A stretch of DNA of 64,000 bases from Panax quinquefolius. Its lineage: Eukaryota > Streptophyta > Magnoliopsida > Apiales > Araliaceae. Of this stretch, positions 23,011 through 34,620 are shown in pieces. The translations under genes were made by a program, and so were the position numbers. Within the stretch, counting starts at the first letter, position 1. Every line of letters starts with the position of its first letter. The stretch covers positions 59,851,023 to 59,915,022 of the forward strand of contig CM035167.1 in assembly GCA_020205615.1 (NCBI GenBank), written 5' to 3'. The notes under the pieces were generated by a model that was given only the letters and a program-made list of their open reading frames with translations, made no database searches and was not told the origin of the DNA.

Positions 23011-23501
23011 GTATGATTATGAACAGAACTGTGATTTGGTATAACCATGATATTTGATGTTTGGGTAAAAGACAATGATGAAAATTATCTTAGTCACCGG
23101 ATGAGAAGAGGAATTTAGAATCATAATTATGATTATAAGTTATTTATATGATTGTGGAAAGGAACTGTTGATTGATGTTACAGGGATAAAACATTGTTGG
23201 TGGACTTTTAACGTGGAGAAGACAATAGACTTTATAGTCTATTTGACTCTTCTAATGGATTGCTCGTTCCGCTGCAACTATGGTTTAAAAGTTTTATCAT
23301 CTACCATATATTCTTAATCTCTGATTTATTCTGGAGATGAAGACTATTGATAATTTATTTATCTTTAGTTATAATATTCTTTCTTGAGCTAGTTGTGCTC
23401 ACCCTTTTGTTTCACAATTCCTTTCGGGTAATAAAAGTGTAAATTTGGGTCGGCGGGGATAGCGAGGAATAGAATGGTGGTTTATAGATGTTGAGGGTGA
23501 G

Positions 23502-23894
23502 GTGAATTTAACTTGGAAGGGTGTTTTGCCACTATCATACAAGATGTCTAATGACATACAACCTCGTGTCATCATAAGACATGGTTGTGCTCATCCACTT
23601 GCTGAGTATATTTACAAGCACTACCTATATAATCTTGGTGTTTGTTTGGAGTATAATACCCAATTAGAGACAGTGGAGATAATGATATGTCAAGAGAAGA
23701 CTCGCCATTGGGAAGAATATGATATTAATCTTCTCGTTTTTCTTTGGGGTCTATTAGGTCAACCAAGGATAATTCTGTGGCCATATGATATCTACCATAA
23801 CCTAAAAGCATGGCCTCCCATGTATGAAGGTTTCCTTGAGCACTTCCCAAAGATTATAATTTCTAAAACAGTTTTTGACTATACCTTTATGTAA
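23502..23894 (+). CDS. Unrecognised 130-codon ORF inserted in solo LTR-C
   Basis: An ATG-to-TAA open frame of ordinary amino-acid composition starts MNLTWKGVLPLSYKMSNDI and contains the Trp-rich stretch LWPYDIYHNLKAWPPMYEGF near residues 87-106. It shows no motif I know. It occupies a place where LTR-B has only ~85 unrelated bases, while the sequence on both sides (gctcaccctttt before, ttgtatccaaactcac after) follows LTR-B. It therefore looks like a piece of DNA captured by, or replaced into, this LTR. It could be an exon or exon fragment of a host gene, part of another transposon, or chance. I see no signal peptide or membrane segment. Confidence 0.35.
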   Translation: MNLTWKGVLPLSYKMSNDIQPRVIIRHGCAHPLAEYIYKHYLYNLGVCLEYNTQLETVEIMICQEKTRHWEEYDINLLVFLWGLLGQPRIILWPYDIYHNLKAWPPMYEGFLEHFPKIIISKTVFDYTFM

Positions 23895-24179
23895 GGTGTC
23901 ATTGTGACGTGCTACAGTTGGTATATATTTGTATCCAAACTCACAGCATATGTGTTGTTGTATTTTTCATGACAAATGTATTAATAAAGTTGTAGTTATT
24001 TCTATACCATGTATTTGGCGACTCAGAATGGGTTGGATGGAATGAACCTATTTTGGGGTCGTTACACTTCTCACACACTTTATAGTCTTTCTCTTCATCT
24101 TTGCACAAACCCTTCTACACGTTGAGAGTCGTGTTGCTTGCTTTTGCCCAGACTTCGGTTCGTGGTTTCATTCCGGTCT

Positions 24180-24472
24180 GTATATATATATACTATATAT
24201 ATATACTTACATATATATTAACTAACATTATCGAGTTATTCCTCGATTGAGCCTAGACTTCGGTCTTGAGCGTTTACTGCTTTAATATATATATAGATAT
24301 ATATATATATATACTTAAATATATCAACTGTGTGTCGGACTTTGTTCAATGAGCCTAGACTTGATGCAGTGCATTTATTAAGCTTTATATATATATATAT
24401 ACTTATATATATCAAGCGTGTGTGTCGGACTTTGTTCGATGAGCCTGAACTTGATGCAGTGCGTTTACTAAA

Positions 24473-24528
<56 letters not shown>

Positions 24529-24577
24529 GTCGAACTACATTCGATGAGCTGAGATTTTACATCCGGTGCATTTATTG

Positions 24578-24616
<39 letters not shown>

Positions 24617-24730
24617 CCATCATGCCTAGAGTTTTCTTCGTGACAGTTGATCGCTTTATAGTTTTATTTATGTTTTGTCCCGCCTGGAGTTTCCTCCATG
24701 GCAGTTGATAGCTTTTAACAGCTTTATTTA
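24180..24730 (+). repeat. AT microsatellites alternating with a 'cggactttgttcgatgagcc' module
   Basis: Runs of (AT)n, the longest at about 24475-24525 and 24580-24613, separate copies of a ~55 base module with 'gtcggactttgttc', 'gatgagcct' and 'gatgcagtgcgttta'. They are followed by ~60 base units of the 'tcctccatggcagttgatag' type (24614-24730). The same arrangement with different run lengths is at 42114-42700 and 57716-58195. Confidence 0.85.
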
Positions 24731-25606
24731 CATTTCTGATCCCCCAAGGAGGTGCTTCGTGGTTGGTGATCATGTCTGTATATATATATTTACCGCTTTT
24801 ATATATATATACCTACTTATTACTTTTATACAAATTGCAACATTCTGTGCGCCTAGGAATCATGTGATCACAGATTCATCCCATTGGATCTAGATTCGGT
24901 TCCCGTGATGGAAATTTTTTAGCTGTAAGCAGCTTGTAAATTATTTTGCGATGTCTGAATTTCCTCAGATGGTTTTCATACCCACGAGGAAGTCGGCATT
25001 ATTTTTGTATAATTTTTTCATACGGATGCTTCGCATCTGTCAAATAAAATCAATCAAGCCGATCACTTAATAAAAATGGGAGTGTAAAAGGTCTCAATTC
25101 CTATTGAGCATTAGGGTTTGAAAAACCTCTTTTATAAAACATCATTGCCATATCTTGCTAAAAAATGAATTTTACATAAATTCAAACCACAATATATATA
25201 GTTGAACGAGGCCTCGCACAACTTTCATATAACAGCACATTGACCCACACACACACACACACTCATATAATAGTTTCTTGAAAAGAGGCGGTCACCGTGG
25301 TAACACGGATGTCGGGGGGTGCCTAACACCTTCCACCGCATAACCAAGTCCCCGGACCCTAAACGAATCTCGGTTTCACAGGCGAGTATATATCGATGTC
25401 ACATCATTTGGTCAATGTGCAAACCTTTTCTCGGTTGTGTTTGTACAACCATTTAAAAACCAATGGCGACTCTTAACGGTCCCATAAATCGACATTATAC
25501 TTGTCGGACCTTTTTCACTTGTTTTTTCAAACAAATCTAACCTAAAATGAGAACACCAAAGAACAAGTAACGGAAAGGGACACACAAAAATCCTGACGTC
25601 GATAGG

Positions 25607-25625
25607 TGGCGACTGTGCTGGGGAC
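25607..25625 (+). other. Primer-binding site of E1
   Basis: The string TGGCGACTGTGCTGGGGAC lies two bases after the LTR end. The E2 copy has TGACGACTCCACTGGGGAC at 59043. From memory, Ogre-type Tat elements use a tRNA-Arg site of this wording, so a tRNA-Arg primer is likely but unchecked. Confidence 0.7.
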
Positions 25626-26370
25626 TCCAGTAAGAGTACTTAAGCCGCTATTGCAATCTTTTCAAAACTTTTATCTGCTTGTGTGTGGATGTTGCATTTA
25701 CATTGGATGAATGTGTACGAATGCATGTCTTGATTGAACTTAGTGCTTTGCATCATATCTGCGTGTGATGTTAGTGCTTCGCACTATAAACTACTTATGA
25801 TATTAGTGCTTCGCACATGTCATCATTTCATACGCTGAGACGCAATGTATGTGAATGTATGTTGTGTGGTCCCTCCACCGGAGGCTATCCGTCGGTGTTT
25901 GATTCTTGGACTCATGAGAAGACTAATTCTCAGGAGGCTCGGAAAAGGCACCACCAAATTCGCTCTAGTTGAAAGACCGGATTAACTTCCGTCAAGTAGA
26001 TTGCGATGATTTGGGAACCTTCATGCCAAAAACCGCGAGAGTAACCTAAGATAGGTCAGCCTCTGATATACCCAAAACGGAGGAAAGTCTCTTCATTCTC
26101 TCATTTCAATTACTTGTAAACACAATTTACTTGTAATTTCATTTCATATATATCTCCGTGTAATGAGAAATATGAAGCAATGTGTGTCCATATACATATG
26201 TTACAAACAATGACACACCCGTTTTGCGGATAAAATTCCTAAAATGAACACATCACATAGCATGTTATTATACACCTCCCCTAAAGACTAAACTATGCAA
26301 GTCTTTTCGCGAGAATCAATCGGACCTATTACCCGGTCAAAGTCCAAAAGGCAACGAGCTACAATCGATC
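25626..26370 (+). other. E1 leader before gag (non-coding)
   Basis: About 745 bases with no gene. It includes three ~38 base direct repeats containing 'ttagtgcttcgca' (25738-25830), also present in E2 at 59177-59255. No ORF1 is present before gag. Confidence 0.6.
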
Positions 26371-27945
26371 ATGTCGTCATCCGACCAGTGAACTTAATCC
26401 GGTTTCTCGCGAAAAAATTCGGCGGATTAAGCAAACAAATTACGATTTGGATGTTCTATTAAAAAAATTACACCCGATCTACACAGAAGTCGAAAAATAC
26501 CCGTACATCTTTGAATCCTCCACACAGGGGAACCCGGTCATTATAATACACGAACTACGATTGGATCGACCAACAAAATTCATGATGCTACCCATCCCAC
26601 TGGAGATCCGAACCTTTGGTGACATCAAAAAGAATGTCCTCGAATGGAAGAGACCCTTCGTTATCAAAGGAATTGGAACACACGAGGAGTGTTTCATATA
26701 TCTTGATCTGTGTATTTTTCACGGTGTTCATTACCCAGGAAAAATTTAAAACTCGACTTTGAAAAATATGACGGGTTAGGAGATCCTTATACACATTTAA
26801 AAGTATTTATTAGAGAACTTGGATCCTATCACGAGAGGATGAAAAACTTCATAATGCAATTGTTCCAAAAGAGTCTAACTGGAGAAGCCCGTTAAGTGGT
26901 ACAAAAGATTAGACAACTCCAAAATCTATAATTTGGGAAGAGCTAGCACATGCCATCCTCACGTCTACGATTTTCAAACTCGGATGGCTCTGATCGGTAT
27001 CAAATTACCAAGATCAAAAACAGTTTAACGAGTCTTTCAGAGAGTATGCTCAAAGGTGGATACGCCTGGTTGCCCAAGTTAGTCCCGCCATGACAGAATC
27101 AGAAATGGTCATGACATTCATAGACATACAAGAAGCTCCCTTCTATAAGAGAGTTTTAGCCGGCATCGGCAAACCATTTTCTGAAATGGTTAAACATGGG
27201 GAGATGGCTGAGATGAGATTGAAGTTAGGAAAGATTTAAGACCTAGCTGCACTCAAAGCTGTTGCAGACCACATCCAATCTGGAAATTATGGGAACAACC
27301 CCCGAAGGGTCCATAAAAAGAAAGAAGAAAATGTTTCCCTGATACTACAGGGACAAAAAGGCAATCAAAATATGCCCATTCAAAAGAAGAAACAACATTC
27401 CCTGTCCAACACAGTCTGCAAACCCTCCAGTACCAAAAGGTGGAGAGGTCAAATGCCATCAAGTGTTTACACCCTTAGGGGATACCCTCGAGAACATTTT
27501 AAATCTTCTAACAACACAGAAGAAAATCACGCATCTTCTTCCACCAGCCAGCCCTAATGGACGGGGTTTAAATGCTGCTAGGAAATGTGCTTATCATGCC
27601 GGGGCACCTAGACATGATACTCAGGATTGTTGGGACTTGAAACACAAGATCCAGGACCTGATAGACAACGGGGAGATCGTAGTCACCAAACCCGATCAAC
27701 CTCATGTACAAGACAACTCTCTTCCTCAACACAAAGAAGAAGAGGTCAACATGATCAATTGGAGCAATGGATATAATTCCAACTTCAGCTGTGAATCTTC
27801 CCAGACCCTCAAAGACAGTGATGATAGATGGGATTATGCCAAGTTCCGATTCACAATGGAACAAAAGATCAAAGCTCTCGACAAACAAATTGAACAATTG
27901 GCGGAACTGGTGACTTATCAGCATCAAGTGACTCGGTAATTAATC
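26371..27945 (+). pseudogene. gag: gag of Tat element E1, broken
   Basis: The start MSSSDQ (26371) is inferred from E2, where it opens a longer frame; here a TGA follows after six codons. Recognisable parts are EWKRPFVIKGIGTH (26642-26683), KYDGLGDPYTHLKVFIRELG (26764-26823), QLFQKSLTGEAR (26860-26895), SFREYAQRW (27034-27060) and the frame 27463-27939. The last has a zinc-knuckle-like KCAYHAGAPRHDTQDCWDLK (27586-27645) followed by KIQDLIDNGEI, the Tat-lineage nucleocapsid wording. Frameshifts lie near 26745, 26895, 27000 and 27240. The product would be the capsid protein; this copy cannot make it. Confidence 0.85.
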
Positions 27946-28614
27946 ATCCAGGAGCATGCCAGTCTCCTACCTATTGTCATGAGTATTCCCTCGTCACTTT
28001 CAGAAAATGAAATTTTGGAAGACAAAGTGACGAAGAGAGCAAATGCCAAAGCTTGTCGGGATTTTACATGACAAAAGGAATTCACCTATTTGGGCCAACC
28101 CATGGAGGAAATTCTTCATATGTTGATCAATGAAGGAAGGATCGGTTCCTTCTACCTCCAATCAACCCCGTTAAAGGGTGGTACAACTCGATGGAGTATG
28201 TCAATATCACTCCCGATCTAAGTGGTCACAACCTGACGGAAGAATGTTGGGCACTCATACCCGTATTCAAAATCTAATCGACGGTGGTGTCTGCTGCGCT
28301 TGGCGAGATAATGACACCGTGTTGCGTGCAGTGAGAATGCGGAGCCCTACTAAGTGGAAAAGTGTGGTAGCAGTTATATTCACTAAAGTCGAGGGGATTA
28401 ATACTTTACTCACAACAAATGATAATTCAACTCGAATGAGGAAATGATCCTTTGAAAGTGGCGGCTCTCGAGCGAATCAACTTGTCATCAGAGCCTGATA
28501 TCCTATTGTTAGCTTACGCGAGGTTTCGTGGAATTATGGAGAAGGTGAAGGATCCACCTCACATACTGGCAACTGCGATGTCGAAGGAAAATCCATTGTA
28601 TCTTCCCCAATCGG
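27946..28614 (+). pseudogene. gag-protease linker of E1, decayed
   Basis: Readable scraps include FTYLGQPMEEILHMLINEGR (about 28081-28140) and, in other frames, NITPDLSGHNLTEECWALIP. This fits the linker repeats seen between gag and protease in Tat elements. No continuous frame exists; the short frames at 28178-28447 and 28452-28667 are fragments. Confidence 0.5.
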
Positions 28615-29541
28615 GTGATGAAGTCTACCCCCAAATCAAAGGGGAAAATACCCATGGAGAAGATTGAAAACTTCCTCCGCGCTGTGGGTCATAATGAAGC
28701 TATGGTGGTTTTAAGCTTGAAAGAAGCTCCACAACAAATATCAATCTTGGACTTGGTCCTAACTTCCGATAATCACCGGAAGGTCTTGTTAAAGGTTTTG
28801 GAAGAAGCCTATCTACCGACATCAGTGGACATGGAAAAGTTTCAACATCTGGTTGATCACATTTTCAACAACAATGTGATATCCTTCACTGATGATGACA
28901 TACCACCCGAAGGGACCAATCATTGCAAACTGTTGCACATCGCAGTCTTGTCCTCTGGATATATGGTGGTTGGAGTCTTAATAGATGGAGGTTCATCTCT
29001 AAATATCTACCAATACGCTACGTTGGTGAAGATGAATATCAATCTCAATAGAATTCGGAGTAGCCATACTGTCATCAAAGCTTTTGATGGAGACCGGTGA
29101 AATTCGGTCGGAGTAATTGAGCTGCCAATCGAAATTGGTCCTCAAACCTTCTGCGTATCTTTCCATGTGCTTAAGATAGATTCGGGATATAACCTGCTCT
29201 TGGGACGACCATGGATTCATATGGCTGGGGCAGTCCCCTCCACTCTTCACCAACAATTGAAATACATCATCAATAATAGCTTTGGTCACGATCGGCTGAA
29301 CCAGGAGATTCCTCGACACGGGGACATGCTGTTCATCAATGCCAATCTGGATGTGGAACCCGATCGGTTTTCATGCTTTGAAATAAGCAACACCCAATAC
29401 CATGCTATTGGAGCACCATTGTCCGAACCTAAGATTTACGCCAGAGGTGATGTCGGCCACTCGAAAATGATGTCGTTGGGTCATAAACGGGACAAGGGTT
29501 GGGTAAAGATTGTCGAGGTATCAAGTATCCAATTCAATTAA
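28615..29541 (+). pseudogene. pol: Aspartic protease of E1, one stop inside an otherwise open frame
   Basis: A frame of 309 codons is open except for one TGA at 29098. The catalytic signature VGVLIDGGSSLNI is at 28969-29007, with Asp but Gly-Gly in place of the more usual Asn-Gly. After IRSSHTVIKAFDGDR comes the TGA, where relatives have Arg (a CGA to TGA change). IELPIEIGPQTF, NLLLGRPWIHMAGAVPSTLH (29191-29250) and a linker to 29541 follow. This is the standard Tat protease and its C-terminal extension. It is the best preserved coding part of E1. Confidence 0.88.
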
Positions 29542-30273
29542 CTAGGAAAGTTTGGAGCAATTTGGGCTAAAACTATTCTGCCGATTCTAGTCACGAGAAT
29601 CCTCATAAGCATCAATGATTCCTTCAACTTCAACCATGTGGCGTTTATAGCCGCCTTCAAAATCGAGTCCGCATAACCTCCGTAAAGGTGCCGACCCGAT
29701 GTAATGGCTATATTATTTCCCAAGTCGATGCGGGTGAAGGAGAAAAAATCTTTGTTCCAAATCCGTGAGTGGAAGAAGAGGAACGAAGAATCAAACAAGA
29801 CGTCATCTGAGGATGATGTCGGTATCTCGCATCATCGTTCATGATGAACATACCAACAAATACACCCCAGACGATGATTGCCCGGACGTAATGGCCATCA
29901 TTCGGGATGAGGAGGATGATGACAATCCCTCCATCATCTGCGGTCCACCGGACTTTACCCTTGCCAATTGGGACAACATTCCTTGCTTTGGTTGACAAGG
30001 GGGTAAAGCGGCGTGAAACTCTTTACGCCTTGTAGATATAATAAGCGCTTACTTTTATGTATGCATTATTAGCGGTTTATTTTTGCCGATATATACTAAC
30101 ACTGTGTATGATCAACACATTTCATATATACTTAAGTGAAAGCATATTTTGTTTCGAGACTCGAATTTAGATGTGTCTGTACTTGCGGATCTGATGCCTC
30201 TCTCTACACAAGGATTGTACCTTTGATGTAGAGATGAATTCGACCTTGATGGATATCTGAGGATGACATTGAG
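29542..30273 (+). other. Protease-RT spacer of E1
   Basis: About 730 bases. One 76-codon frame (29765-29995) has an acidic stretch (DEEDDDNPSI) that fits the linker common before RT in Tat elements. The rest (30000-30270) is AT-rich and has no recognisable content. Confidence 0.45.
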
Positions 30274-31150
30274 GTGCCTCGAAAATTCAAGAATGGGTCA
30301 AAGACAAACCCAAACCCAACCTTGATCAAACCACTTCTTTTAATCTCGAACCTTAGAAAGCCTAAAGTTAATCCAGTTGGTTCGGACCTTACCCCAAACA
30401 AGCGAAATGACATGGTTACGCTATTAACCCAATTCGGGGATGTGTTTGCATGGTCTCATGAAGACATGGTGGGTTTGTCCACTGACATTGTCCTTCATCG
30501 CCTTCCCATTTAAAGAGGATTTAAGCCGATCAATCGAGCTTCGGCGATTGAAACACGAGTGGAGTTTAAAGGTGAAAGAAGAAATTGTGAAACAATTTCA
30601 AGATGGCATCATCATGGTGTCTACATATCACGAGTGGATATCCAACATTGTGCACATACCTAAACACGGAGGGAAGGTGCGAGTTTGCGTGGATTACGGG
30701 ACTTGAATAAAGCTTGCTTAAAAGATAGCTTTCCGTGCCATTTATCCACATTCTCATTGACAATCTTTACTTGCATCGACATGTACTCCTTTGCTTTGAT
30801 TGCTTTGCGGGGTACCATCGGATCATGGTTCTTTGAGGAAGATCGTGAAAAAGCTACTTTCATCACTCCTTGGGGAACTTTTTGCTATAGACGGTTGTCA
30901 TTCGGCCTCATCAATGCCGGAGCTACCTATCAACGAGCTATGATGGCTCTTTTCCATGACTTAATGCATAAAGAGATTGAGATCTACGTGGATGACATCA
31001 TTGTCAAGTCCGGGAAGGAGGATCACCATCTAGACCATCTCGGAAAAGTTGTTCAACGGGTTGCGTAAGTACAACTTGAAGTTGAATCCGATTAAGTGCG
31101 CCTTTGGCGTTAAATCGAGCAAGTTGCTAGGATTTCTAGTCGACCACAAA
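30274..31150 (+). pseudogene. pol: Reverse transcriptase of Tat element E1, broken
   Basis: The entry segment LLTQFGDVFAWSHEDMVGL (30421-30477) is typical before Tat RT. Then come VRVCVDY (30680-30700), DLNKACLKDSFP (30700-30738), FITPWGTFCYRRLSFGLINA (30859-30918), GATYQRAMMALFHDL and the catalytic IEIYVDDIIVKSGKEDHHLD (30976-31035) with an intact YVDD. The thumb/connection LRKYNLKLNPIKCAFGVKSS reads at about 31062-31120. Frameshifts lie near 30510, 30600 and 30705, with a stop near 31155. The YMVSGYNQI-type segment after 'TCIDMYSF' is degraded. Confidence 0.87.
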
Positions 31151-31800
31151 GGATAGAAATTTGGATCTGCCAAAATCAAGCCATCAACGAAATGCCCATT
31201 CCTCGAGACGGAGAGAAGGAAATCGAGGGATTTTTGGGGAGAATCAACTTCATCGGCGGTTTATCTCGACTCATGGCAACACAGTGAGCCAATCTTCAAG
31301 CTATTAAGGAAGAACTCCTCCATGAAATGGAATGATGAGTGCCGAAAATGCCTTCCTTACAATCAAGAAAGCAGCTAGTCAAAGCTCTATCTTGGTACCA
31401 CCTAGGGATGATATTCCCCTGTTCATGTATACTGTCCAGTAAGTGACAATGCCATGGAATTTGCGTCTTTGGGACGAAAAAGACGATAGAGGCGAGCAGC
31501 GAGCTATCTATTACCTCGATAAAAAGGTTCAGCGACGATGAACACAAGTACACTCTGATCGAAAAGAGGCGTGTTGTGCTTTAGCATGGGCTTCCATGAG
31601 GTTACAACATTACCTCCATGGTCACACACCCATCTCATATCCGCGTGGATCCTCTCAAATCGTGTTCAACAAACCCATATTAAATTGCCGGTTGTCCGGA
31701 TGGCGAGTTGATCCTACAACAATTTGACATCATATATGTGACTCAAAAAGTCCATTAAAGGTCGAGGAATCATGGATCAATAGCGGCACACTTTGCTTGA
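31151..31800 (+). pseudogene. pol: First RNase H of E1, badly decayed
   Basis: The connection is readable in pieces: 'EIEGFLGRINFIGGLSRLMA' (31220-31275), then 'IFKLLRKNSSMKWNDECRK' in another frame (31291-31350). The core is reduced to scraps, such as IYYLDKK-like text near 31507 and HYLHGHTPI-like text at 31611-31635. Frame changes occur every 50-100 bases. Called mainly by position between RT and the second RNase H. Confidence 0.6.
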
Positions 31801-31859
31801 GGATTTCAAACCCTGGAAACATATTTCCCGATGAAGGAGTAATGCGATTTCGATGCGAT

Positions 31860-32300
31860 CTGCGCTGATCATGGAAGATGTATTTTGATGGGTACATTAA
31901 TATGGAAGGTTACGGAGGCGAGCGATTCTAATATCTCGATGCAGAGGGAGCGATATCCGTTGTCGTCAAATTACGGTTTATCGGCACCAACAATACGGTT
32001 TGATGAAGAAGCCATCTCATGGGGCTAAAACTTGCACGTTCGATGGGCATCGAGGCGGTTAAGTCTTTGGAGATGGAGTTGGTAATCGACAATCCATCCG
32101 GAATCTATCAAACCGAGAACTACATTTCTGCCCTTACCATGGCGAGGTTTTGAAGATGGCTTTGGAGTTGAAGAAATCTCCTTTCTACACATTCTCGTAA
32201 TAGGAATGACTTTGCGATTACGCATTAGCAACTTTGGCCTCCTTGATTAAGGACAAGAACACTTGCCAAGCGTCACAATTTCCTAAACAAGGCCCCGACT
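31860..32300 (+). pseudogene. pol: Second (archaeal-type) RNase H of E1, broken
   Basis: About 31868-31910 reads MYFDGYINMEGYGG, followed in pieces by 'YLDAEGAISVVVKLRFIGTN' (31933-31990), then HLMGLKLARSMGIEAVKSLE (about 32014-32075) and 'MELVIDNPSGIYQTENYI'. This matches the order FDG..N..G-(S)PEG-KL.F..TNN-GL..A..-G-LE of the additional RNase H acquired by the Tat lineage. The catalytic FDG Asp is kept, while the 'AEYEA' site is destroyed. It supports placing E1 in Tat. Confidence 0.7.
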
Positions 32301-32319
32301 ATAGGGAATTACATTGGAG

Positions 32320-33560
32320 AAGTATCGGATGAGCTACCTCCCATCGAACCTCCTTGGTATCAACATATCAAGGAATATCTGCGAGATGGATCTACACCCA
32401 CCGAGGCGAGCTTTGGCCGAGAAAAGCGGATCCATCGACTTCTTTATGAAGTTCTACACGAGTGGAGATGCGCTCTACAAAAGAGATCTGAGGACTAGGT
32501 CTCCTCGGTGTGTTTAGACAAAGATCAAGCCCAAAGGCTTATGGATGAAATCCATGGTGGAGTCTGTGGCCCCCATGAGTGGCTCCCTCCTTGTCGAAAA
32601 GTCCTCGGGGCGGGACATTATTGGCTATCTCTCAAAGTGATTGCAATGACCACCACGTCAAAAGATGCTATCGATGCCAAATTCATTGGGAATCTATACA
32701 CGCCCCTCCACGGGAACTCCACAATATGAGTTCTCCTTGGCCCTTCTCGAATGTGGGGAATGGGCGTTATCGGGCCCATCGAGCCTAAAGCCGATAATGG
32801 TCATGATTTATCTTCACCATGATCGACTACTTCACCAAGTGGGTAAAAGCGACCTCCTTCCCGGGGTCACTAAAGAAGTCATCATTGCTTTCATCGAAAT
32901 AATGTCGTTTGTCGATATGGACAACCAGGTGATTGTGTTAGACAATGCCAAAAACCTCAACAACAAAATGATGGAGGAATTATGCGATAAATTCCACATC
33001 AAACATCTTAACTCTGTCATCTATCGTCCAGAAGATGAGCGGTCTTTGTTGAAGCGGCTAACAAAAACATCAAGAAGATTATGCAAAAGATGTCCGCTGA
33101 CCACAAAGATTGGCACGACCTATTGCCTCTTACTCTGTTAGCCTCTGAGAACCTCAATGCGCACTTCCAGCAGGGCAACCCCTACGCTTTAACCTATGGG
33201 ATGGGCGGTGCTCCCCATAGAAGTTGAGATGGAATCTCTCGGAGTGTTGATAGGCGCTCGGTGGATGAAGACCAATGGGTACAAGGCAGGTATCACCAAT
33301 TGTCTCTAATAGGCGAAAAGGCGAACCGTGGCTATCTTCCATGGTCGATTATATCAACAAAGGATCGCGGATCCTACAACAAAAAAAGTCCACTACGGCG
33401 ATTTAAACAACATGACTTGGTTTTGAAGAAGATTCTTGACAACTAAGATCGAGGCTAAAGGAAAATTCGCTCCCTAAGCTGGGAAGGCCCGTTTGTTGTC
33501 AAGAAGTATTGACGGGGCGCTCTCAGATTACAAGAAAAATGGATTACGATGAATTTCCAC
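32320..33560 (+). pseudogene. pol: Integrase of E1, broken
   Basis: Pieces in order are the zinc-binding part, EIHGGVCGPHEW (32548-32583) and CYRCQIHWESIH in the next frame (32669-32704), LHNMSSPWPF, a core segment with VIVLDNAKNLNNKMMEELCD (32932-32991) holding the second catalytic Asp, IKHLNSVIYRPEDE where the Glu region is mutated, then the C-terminal GRYHQLSLIGEKANRGYLPW and RRFKQHDLVLKKILDN (33397-33444). The end GKFAP..GPFVVKK is readable near 33460-33510. Many single-base shifts are present. Confidence 0.82.
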
Positions 33561-34620
33561 AACTCATCAACTCGAGACACCGTGAAGCGGTATTATATAT
33601 ACGAAGTAACCGTAAACACCACAGTGCATAATCATCGGTCACCGATCATTCCGGGTTCTTTAACCCTTTACCACCTACAACTTTTCTACACTTTGCCCCT
33701 CGAGAAACATACTCTTCAAGCCCGCTGGCTTTCTCCTTAGCGTTCATACTGACTTAGGTCATCCCACATGGGATTGAACCTCTTGCGTTTATAGTTTGGC
33801 TACCCATTTACGGGATCAAACTTTTCACTTCGATTTATCCTCAACCTAGGATTAAACTTTCTCCTCCCTTTTCTCGACACTGCACATGGGATTACGCTTT
33901 TCTTCTACCATACGAGGGGCGAACTTCGTCGACACTGATCTCCTCTTGATAGGAGTACGTAAGCAACCATTTCATATGGCGGTCATGATAAAACAAAAAC
34001 AACAAAAACATTTCTACCCTCTTCTCCTTACAAAAACAAAAACAACCAAAAACATTCCTACACCATATCGCCCGTATCTGACGTTGAACCTCTTACACGA
34101 GTTCGAACTACGCAGACTGATCTCCTCTTGATAGGAGTACGTGGCGACCATTCATGGTTCGGTCTCACCCCTACCAAAACACAAACCATTGTCGGTTGGT
34201 GCTGGGATCATCCTTTCAATCCACTACATTTCATTCGACTTGGACGAAGGGATGGAATTACGAACTCCTCCCCAAATAGGAGATTGGCGACCATCTAAGC
34301 TGCGGTCATACCTTGAAGAGCAACACCAATCCATAAGAGGTGGAATTAACTAGGCTTCTCCTAAATAGAAATCTTGGCGACCATCGTGTAGTGCGGTCGA
34401 TCTCGAGAGAGAAGCCACACTCCTCTCCACATTTCCATCTAGAAACAAGTCCCAAGACACCAAAGATGGTAGGGATACATAGATCGATGATCCATTACGA
34501 ACTATCCAGAGACAACTCAATGTCCATCCACCGGAGGAATTGAGAATACATCAAGATCCACAAGCCACAAAGCGGCAAACAAAATATCAAGCAAATAGCG
34601 CGGCATATCTAAAAGGGAAG
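33561..34620 (+). repeat. Degenerate tandem region after integrase of E1
   Basis: Four imperfect units of about 130 bases carry CTCCT-cttgat-AGGAG or its decayed forms, followed by 'tacgtggcgaccat' and 'tgcggtc' (33918-33990, 34118-34170, 34263-34310, 34352-34400). The open frames 33549-34543 are chance. It separates pol from the antisense gene. Confidence 0.6.

Larger units (their letters stand above)
20190..24066 (+). mobile_element. Solo LTR-C (3877 bp), Tekay-like, same lineage as LTR-B
   Basis: It runs from TATAAGACCCCGAA (TG changed to TA) to GGTCGTTACA and is flanked by CTTCT on both sides, with no internal region. Solo LTRs arise by recombination between the two LTRs of one element. 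Its start and last ~130 bases resemble LTR-B, and it shares the 'cgtagtgcaaagat' hairpin core. It holds an extra ~400 base segment with an open frame near its 3' end. Confidence 0.9.
19070..25604 (+). repeat. 5' LTR of E1, split by solo LTR-C
   Basis: The pieces 19070-20189 and 24067-25604 together match 40890-43507 and 56479-59040. The start is TGTAGACGATTAAA; the end at 25604 is GACGTCGATA, where copy E2 keeps GACGTCGACA. A TATA-like 'gcctataaatagag' is at 19981-19994. The open frames in 24330-24773 are translations of AT repeats. Confidence 0.88.

Noticed and set aside
22697..23075. Minus-strand ORFs of 76 and 89 codons
   Set aside because: Translations of the hairpin array; repeating LHYxxKDI-type units, not a protein family.
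24330..24773. Overlapping open frames of 99 codons on both strands
   Set aside because: They are (AT)n translated as Ile-Tyr repeats and differ in length in each LTR copy; not genes.
26479..26794. Minus-strand ORFs of 72 and 68 codons within Tat gag
   Set aside because: Shadows; the plus strand matches the gag of E2.
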